A stretch of 48,808 nt of DNA from NCBI GenBank assembly GCA_964251665.1, contig CAXUKO010000030.1, positions 1-48,808 on the forward strand, given 5' to 3'. Source of the stretch: JBBQLG01 sp964251665 (lineage in GTDB: Bacteria > Bacteroidota > Bacteroidia > Cytophagales > Spirosomataceae). A program made the position numbers and the translations under genes. Numbering within the stretch: position 1 is the stretch's first letter; each line of letters starts with the position of its first letter. The notes under the pieces are model-generated. The model ran no database searches, was not told the DNA's origin, and worked only from the letters and a program-made list of their open reading frames with translations. This document shows positions 43,920 through 48,808 of the stretch, piece after piece.

Positions 43920-44099
43920 CAGCACACCCGGGCATATATTTTTGAGTGGCAGTTACCGGTCTATAAAGCTGCGTTGATGTAGACTGGCCAGATCCGGCCG
44001 CAGAAGCTTGCTATGCCTGTTTCATTTCGGCAACTTCAGGCTTAGTGGCAATCTCGACACATCAGTTGTGTAGTGGGCGTAAGACTCCGCTTGAATAGG
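43920..44099. other. Gap with no other gene
   Basis: 180 bp between the short ORF and the end of the ABC transporter. Apart from the readthrough stretch described for the ORF before it, nothing is seen. Confidence 0.4.
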
Positions 44100-45887
44100 T
44101 TACGTTACGGTAAGCTCCTTTTGATGCCGCCAAAGCTCTCCGAACAGCGGGCTGTGTTCACGCAGATGGGCAAAGGTGCCTTCATCGGCAATGCGTCCGT
44201 GCTGCATCACGTACACGTAGTCGAAGCGGGACAGCAGATGTAGCCGGTGCAGGGTCGAAACAAGAGCTTTACTCCCGAAGCGGGCAAACAGGTTGTCATA
44301 AATGGACGCTTCGGTTTTGGGATCGACGCTGCTGGTGGGTTCGTCGAGCAGCACAATAGCCGCATCACGAGCGGCCAGAATGCCCCGTGCCAACGCTAAC
44401 CGCTGTTTCTGTCCACCCGACAGGTTCACCCCCTTCTCCCGAATGTTCGAGGCATAGCCGTTGGGCAACTGGGCCACTACGTCCGTGAAATGGGCGGTCT
44501 GGCAGGCAGCTTCTACCTCGGCCCGCTCGAACGGCAGGCCCAGTGTGATGTTATATTCGATGGTGTTTTCAAAAATTTCCGGTTCCTGGGGGAACAGAGT
44601 CACGGTTTCACTAAGGGCATCCAGATGCGGCACCACCTGGCCATCGACGTAGGCGACAACGCCCGGTTGGGGTTCGTACAAACCACGCAGCAGCGCCAGC
44701 AGTGTACTTTTGCCCGAGCCACTTTCGCCAATAAACGCTACCCGCTGCCCGCGCCGAAGCCGGATACTCAGATCGTGCAGGCCGGGTTGGATGCGGTTGG
44801 TTTCGGCCGCTGCCAGGCTATCGAGCGGGTATTGGAAAGTGAGGTGATTCAGGTCGAGGGTTTGCCAGCGGGCGGGCAGCGGTGGCACATCGTCGGGACG
44901 GTGGTGATCGGCATAGGCCGTGGCAATGGGCCGGGCCGTTTCGACGTTGGTATGGTGCTGGACGACCTCATTGTAAAGCTCGGCTACGTTGTAAAACACG
45001 CCCGTAAACTGGGTCACGTAGCTGATCAGCGTCACTAAGCCCCCCAGCAGAAAGACCCGGCCCGGTTGGTAGTGCTGATAGACGTAGCCCACCACCATCA
45101 CGGCGTAAATCAGTCCCACCAGCACATCGGCCACGAACCACTTCTGTTCGTTGAGCAGCACCTTCCGGCGAAACGGCGGCAGAATGGCGCCCACTTTCTG
45201 CAACAGGCTATGTTCCATTGGCTTCTCCAGCCGCAGCGTGATCACGGTGATGATGTTGGAGAGCGTGTCGAAGAGCGTGGACGAAAGCGTATGTTCGCGT
45301 TCGTTGGTTTGGTCGATGGCCTGGATCATAGGCTTGTCAAACTGCATAATCACCCAAACCGTAAAGATGCCGATGGCCACGGCCACCATGCCGAACAGGG
45401 GCGAAAAGTAAAGCATGGCCCCGAACGAGAACAGAAACTGAAACCCTGTTTGCAGGTATTGAAAGCCTTTCTCGAAAAACTCCCGCAGCGACTCGTAGGC
45501 TTTGCGAATGCGGTTGATGGTAGCTCCGCTGTGGTGATCCTGGTGCCAGCGCACGGGCAGGTGCAGGGTTTGGTGGTAATGCTCCTGCAAAAAGTTACGG
45601 CTCAGCATAAAGGCGAGGTCGCGCTCCATGAGCCGGGCCGGAAAATGAAACACCCACTCTACCAGGCGAATGCCAAGGTAAGCCCCGGCGTAGATCCAGG
45701 TCGATTGCAACACCCGCCACCCGTCCTGTTGGAGGGCGTTCACAAACCAGCCGTAGAGCAACGGTGCCAGCAGGTAAGTTCCCTGGGCCAGTATGAACAG
45801 GCCATACACCAGCAGGTAGCGGCCCCGCTGGTCACGGGCGTAGTGCCAGGCGGTACGAAGCAGCGAGAAGTACGGATTCATGGCCAT
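44100..45887 (-). CDS. ABC transporter, fused permease and ATPase (exporter type)
   Basis: 595 residues. About 1-310 is a six-helix ABC membrane domain; about 345-590 is the ATPase with Walker A GESGSGKST (Lys393), Q-loop FPQEPEIF, signature LSGGQ (489-493), Walker B IVLLDEPTSS (Asp515-Glu516) and H-loop STLHR. It should act as a homodimer, or with another half transporter, to move lipids, peptides or drugs outward. Met3 is an alternative start. No partner gene is adjacent, and the substrate cannot be told. Confidence 0.94.
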   Translation of the reverse strand: MAMNPYFSLLRTAWHYARDQRGRYLLVYGLFILAQGTYLLAPLLYGWFVNALQQDGWRVLQSTWIYAGAYLGIRLVEWVFHFPARLMERDLAFMLSRNFLQEHYHQTLHLPVRWHQDHHSGATINRIRKAYESLREFFEKGFQYLQTGFQFLFSFGAMLYFSPLFGMVAVAIGIFTVWVIMQFDKPMIQAIDQTNEREHTLSSTLFDTLSNIITVITLRLEKPMEHSLLQKVGAILPPFRRKVLLNEQKWFVADVLVGLIYAVMVVGYVYQHYQPGRVFLLGGLVTLISYVTQFTGVFYNVAELYNEVVQHHTNVETARPIATAYADHHRPDDVPPLPARWQTLDLNHLTFQYPLDSLAAAETNRIQPGLHDLSIRLRRGQRVAFIGESGSGKSTLLALLRGLYEPQPGVVAYVDGQVVPHLDALSETVTLFPQEPEIFENTIEYNITLGLPFERAEVEAACQTAHFTDVVAQLPNGYASNIREKGVNLSGGQKQRLALARGILAARDAAIVLLDEPTSSVDPKTEASIYDNLFARFGSKALVSTLHRLHLLSRFDYVYVMQHGRIADEGTFAHLREHSPLFGELWRHQKELTVT

Positions 45888-45938
45888 TTGTTGAGCAAAG
45901 GGGGCGTAAGGTTGCCGTCTTTTACCAGGCGGTCAGCC

Positions 45939-45946
45939 TATCTTTG
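45939..45946 (+). promoter_or_regulatory. Candidate -7 element TATCTTTG
   Basis: TATCTTTG matches the Bacteroidota -7 box TAnnTTTG on the plus strand. A TTG at 45912 lies 24 nt upstream, longer than the usual spacing. No plus-strand protein gene follows within 400 nt, but a strong terminator does. Confidence 0.35.
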
Positions 45947-45952
45947 TGAATA

Positions 45953-46046
45953 AAGGCATAATTATTGACAATTAATCAGCGACTGCTCGTTGGAGTGGGG
46001 GTAAAAACGTCGATGGTAAAACCGGCCGTGCTTCATGGCCGGTTTT
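45953..46046 (+). ncRNA. Possible small RNA of about 95 nt
   Basis: The -7 candidate at 45939 would start RNA near 45953, and the hairpin AAAACCGGCC.../...GGCCGGTTTT with seven T (46018-46049) would end it. No open frame fits. It is proposed only from the orphan promoter-terminator pair. Confidence 0.25.
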
Positions 46047-46049
46047 TTT
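46018..46049 (+). terminator. Orphan intrinsic terminator
   Basis: AAAACCGGCC pairs with GGCCGGTTTT (stem 46018-46027 and 46037-46046), followed by more T (seven in all). The stem is strong and the orientation plus, but no known plus-strand gene lies upstream. Confidence 0.75.
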
Positions 46050-46127
46050 CCTAACTAACTCATCGTGATCGTAGCCGTCTACTCTTTAGTAGTATAGTCA
46101 GTGCTTAAAAACACAATGCCAGCAAAC

Positions 46128-46157
46128 AAACCCGGCTGCTAATGGCGACCCGGGTTT
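46128..46157 (+). terminator. Second orphan terminator-like hairpin
   Basis: AAACCCGG (46128-46135) pairs with CCGGGTTT (46150-46157), then TTCT. Weaker than the one at 46018; it may back it up. Confidence 0.5.
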
Positions 46158-46245
46158 TCTCTGTACCAGCACTCGGTTTACAGACTGGTCGAACAGTGCG
46201 TGAGTAAATGAATGTCTCCATTTCTGGAATTTCCGAATGTCTTGT

Positions 46246-46274
46246 TTGACCTCAGACCAATAATTACTTATAAA
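46246..46274 (+). promoter_or_regulatory. Candidate promoter of the beta-helix gene
   Basis: TTGACC (46246-46251), 17 nt, TATAAA (46269-46274), about 95 nt before the ATG at 46369. This is a sigma-70-like spacing; Bacteroidota often use a different -7 box, so it is only a candidate. Confidence 0.35.
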
Positions 46275-46368
46275 TAGAAGTTAATAGATAGAACTACTAT
46301 AAATAATGAGGTAGATTTAATGTAAAGAAGTTTATACTCGCTTTAATTCATTTATACAGCCTGCTTTG

Positions 46369-48808
46369 ATGATCTGTTTCGTGCCAAAACTGAGAAAAAT
46401 TTATACCTGTCAAGCGCTAACGCTGCTTCGTTGGCTGTTGATGATTCCGTTAGGCATCGGCACCCTGTCAACCACTTTTGGCCAAACAACCTATTACGTA
46501 GCCAACTCGGGCGATGATACGAATACGGGCCGATCCAGTAATGATCCTTTCAGAACGATAACAAAAATTAATGCCCTGACCTTGCAGCCAGGCGATCAGG
46601 TGCTGTTTCGACGAAATGACACCTTCCGTGGCAGCCTGCAAATTCGTCAATCGGGCTCCTCGGATAAACCCATAGTGATTGACGCCTACGGGGCAGGCAA
46701 TAAACCTATACTGGCTGGCTCAGTTCCGGTTAGCAAGTGGACTAACCTGAGTAATAATATCTGGCAGACTAGTTGCTCCGCCTGCGGAAATGAGATAACC
46801 GGCCTGTACCGCAACGGCGTGGCACTGCCCCTGGGCCGTTATCCCAATTTAAATGATCCCAACAGGGGGTATCTGACGATACAGGCCCATAGCGGAAAAA
46901 CGCAACTGACCAGTCAACAGGCATTATCAACCAACTGGACGGGTGGTCAAGCGGTGGTTCGGCCGTTTCAATGGATTCTGGACCGGGCTACCATCACAAA
47001 TCAGAGCGGGAATACGCTAACTCTCGATAATAACAGTAGCTACAATTTGAGCGATGGGTGGGGCTATTTTATTCAAAATCACCCCGCCACGCTGGATCAA
47101 TTTGGCGAGTGGTATTATAACCCGGCGGATAAAACCATTCAACTGTACGCTAATCAGGACGACCCCAATGGCCAATTGATGACCGTAACCGCTTTTGCCG
47201 ATGCCATAAATCTGACAAACGTATCGTTCGTCACGATCCGCAATCTAAAGATCACCGAAACGCTGACGGCGTCCCTGACGGTTCAGGGAAGTTCTGATGT
47301 CGTTTTTTCGGCCAACGACATCACTAACTCCGGCACGGATGCTATTTACATGGCCGGGACCGGCAGCAACGTGCTGATGGAGACCAATATGATTGAGGAC
47401 GCCAACAATAATGGCGTGAACATCGGCGACTATCAAAATTTTATATTTCGGGGGAATACTATTCGGCGCATTGCCCTGGTACCCGGCCGGGGCAGAAGCG
47501 GTGACGGCGGTAGTTACACCGGATTTTACTCACTGGCCAAGGCCGACATATTATTGGAAAACAACGTGTTGGATAACATTGGTTATAATGGCATCTCGGT
47601 CGTCAGCAACGCAACCATACGAAATAATGTGGTTTCTAATTTCTGTCTGACTAAAAGTGATGGTAGTGGGATTTATTCCTGGAATAACAATCTCAGCAAT
47701 CCAGGTGGGCTACACATTGTCTCGAACATTGTGTTTAACGGTCTTGGGGCACCCGAAGGAACATCGGGTGGCGTTTATGCCGGCGCGAATGGTATCTTTC
47801 TCGACGACTGCTCCCAGAATAGTGAAATAATTAATAACACAACCTTTAACTCACGGGGCAAAGGCATTCTGTTGCGCGGCACTTCTAACATAACCCTCCG
47901 GGGAAATACCAGTTTTAATAACGGCGAAGAGCAACTCCGGCTGGGGTATAATGAGAACTGTAGCTTTCGGAATAATACGGTTCAGGATAACATCTTCTTC
48001 AGCCGATTAGCCAGTCAACTGGTTGTCGATTATGAGTCAAAAGATAATGATTTGAATCAATACGGGCAGTTTGACAATAACTACTACGTACGCCCCTTTG
48101 AAGATTTGTTTAAAATCCAGTCGGTTTATAATCCGGGATCGGGCCTGACGGGTAAAGTCTTAACGCTATCCGAATGGCAGGCGAAATGGCAACAGGACCG
48201 TAACTCGTTTAACAGCCCGATCACGTATAAACAGGAAATTGTTAGTCAAACGGGTACCGCCGTGCTTAACCAGTCGTTTCCCGAGACCGTGGATGGCTGG
48301 GGCGTGTGGTCACCGTATGGCAACGGTCGGGTTGACTGGGACAATACCAATCGGCTGGATGGCGGCTCTTTACGGCTCTCTTTCGCGTCGGCTTCCAATC
48401 AGCGGGATGCCTATCTGCTGGCGACTGTGAGCATCGGTGCTGTCACCAGGGGGAAATCGTATCAACTGCTGTTCGACGGCGTCGCGTCGGCAGCGGGGAA
48501 GCGGGTTCTTGTATATCCCCGTCAACTGGCCGGGAGTTACCGTGACTTAGCCGCCCGGTCGGGATATGTGCTGAGCAGCGGACGCCAGACGTACGAGGCA
48601 ACATTCACCGCTACCGCTGATGAGCCGAATGCTATTCTGGTTGTGGAGGTGGAGGAGGATGGACAAACCGCCTGGCTGGATAATATGCGCCTACAGGAGG
48701 CCACGCTGAAAGCTGTTAACCCGGACGATCTCATCAAATTCTACTACAACGCAACGGGTCAGACGACAACCGTCGGGCTGGACGGTAGCTACCGGGATGC
48801 GAAAAATA
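46369..48808 (+). CDS. Secreted parallel beta-helix protein (partial, runs off the window)
   Basis: 813 codons are open from ATG 46369 to the window end, with no stop. Signal/membrane segment about 17-40 (LTLLRWLLMIPLGIGTLSTT), then TTYYVANSGDDTNTGRS, the usual start of a right-handed beta-helix of the pectate-lyase-like superfamily, with rungs such as NLTNVSFVTIRNLKI, GTDAIYMAGTGSNVLMETNMI and NVLDNIGYNGISVVSNATI to about residue 560. About 630-790 looks like a carbohydrate-binding beta-sandwich (ETVDGWGVWSPYGNGRVDWD, LRLSFASAS). The role is probably polysaccharide binding or cleavage at the cell surface; catalytic residues are not certain. The C-terminus, where a T9SS domain would be expected, is outside the window. 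Confidence 0.9.
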   Translation, partial: MICFVPKLRKIYTCQALTLLRWLLMIPLGIGTLSTTFGQTTYYVANSGDDTNTGRSSNDPFRTITKINALTLQPGDQVLFRRNDTFRGSLQIRQSGSSDKPIVIDAYGAGNKPILAGSVPVSKWTNLSNNIWQTSCSACGNEITGLYRNGVALPLGRYPNLNDPNRGYLTIQAHSGKTQLTSQQALSTNWTGGQAVVRPFQWILDRATITNQSGNTLTLDNNSSYNLSDGWGYFIQNHPATLDQFGEWYYNPADKTIQLYANQDDPNGQLMTVTAFADAINLTNVSFVTIRNLKITETLTASLTVQGSSDVVFSANDITNSGTDAIYMAGTGSNVLMETNMIEDANNNGVNIGDYQNFIFRGNTIRRIALVPGRGRSGDGGSYTGFYSLAKADILLENNVLDNIGYNGISVVSNATIRNNVVSNFCLTKSDGSGIYSWNNNLSNPGGLHIVSNIVFNGLGAPEGTSGGVYAGANGIFLDDCSQNSEIINNTTFNSRGKGILLRGTSNITLRGNTSFNNGEEQLRLGYNENCSFRNNTVQDNIFFSRLASQLVVDYESKDNDLNQYGQFDNNYYVRPFEDLFKIQSVYNPGSGLTGKVLTLSEWQAKWQQDRNSFNSPITYKQEIVSQTGTAVLNQSFPETVDGWGVWSPYGNGRVDWDNTNRLDGGSLRLSFASASNQRDAYLLATVSIGAVTRGKSYQLLFDGVASAAGKRVLVYPRQLAGSYRDLAARSGYVLSSGRQTYEATFTATADEPNAILVVEVEEDGQTAWLDNMRLQEATLKAVNPDDLIKFYYNATGQTTTVGLDGSYRDAKN

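Larger units (their letters stand above)
45888..46368. other. Divergent gap with two terminators and promoters
   Basis: 481 bp upstream of both the ABC transporter and the beta-helix gene. It holds a possible small RNA (45953-46046), a second terminator (46128-46157) and a promoter candidate (46246-46274). No protein gene is seen. Confidence 0.55.

Noticed and set aside
45066..45953. 295-codon plus-strand frame opposite the ABC transporter
   Set aside because: Antisense to a clear ABC exporter; the product is His/Gln/Val-rich with no domain.
1..48808. tRNA and rRNA genes
   Set aside because: No cloverleaf with a conserved T-loop or anticodon arm, and no rRNA-like stretch, was noticed by reading; a covariance search could still find one.

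Overview
The window looks like a chromosomal segment of a Cytophagales bacterium (phylum Bacteroidota), most like Spirosoma or a close relative. This rests on a secreted giant protein with a C-terminal type IX secretion (T9SS) sorting domain, a one-polypeptide hybrid two-component regulator of the HTCS type, DUF4136 and other lipoproteins, moderately high GC, little Shine-Dalgarno signal, and one good TAnnTTTG-type -7 element. The genus is an inference from protein style, not from a search.

Layout. Positions 1-8300 hold a zinc-type alcohol dehydrogenase, an McrB-like AAA+ GTPase, a lipoprotein, a large FAD/Fe-S oxidoreductase carrying an in-frame repeat insertion, and an McrC-like nuclease. 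The two McrBC halves are separated and diverge. Positions 8300-14830 hold a GntP permease, an SGNH hydrolase, a DUF4136 lipoprotein, a small EamA transporter, a HigB/HigA toxin-antitoxin pair, a PQQ dehydrogenase fused to cytochrome c, and the C-terminal stub of a TrmH-family RNA methyltransferase. The stub is cut at about 15026 and followed by a decayed serine recombinase and a 65-bp palindrome, so this looks like an insertion or deletion scar.

Positions 15960-29640 form one functional block: an HTCS sensor/regulator, a divergent ECF sigma factor and a 2729-residue multi-domain surface protein. Next come a RES/Xre toxin-antitoxin pair whose toxin is frameshifted, a PAS/GAF hybrid kinase, a second PAS kinase and a TPR kinase. 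Divergent from the TPR kinase is a secreted protein that joins a caspase-like domain, with Tyr where the catalytic His belongs, to an apparently intact papain-like protease. It is followed tail-to-tail by a 58-residue membrane protein. The right end holds a frameshifted Rpn-type nuclease/transposase, a small secreted protein, an ABC exporter, a possible small RNA and the start of a secreted beta-helix protein that runs off the window.

Themes: four sensor kinases lie within about 23 kb; there are two very large secreted beta-helix proteins; hairpin repeats sit in many gaps and once inside a gene; and three accessory genes (recombinase, RES toxin, Rpn nuclease) each appear to have lost a single C. 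The best candidate for something undescribed is the pseudocaspase-papain protein with its divergent TPR kinase.
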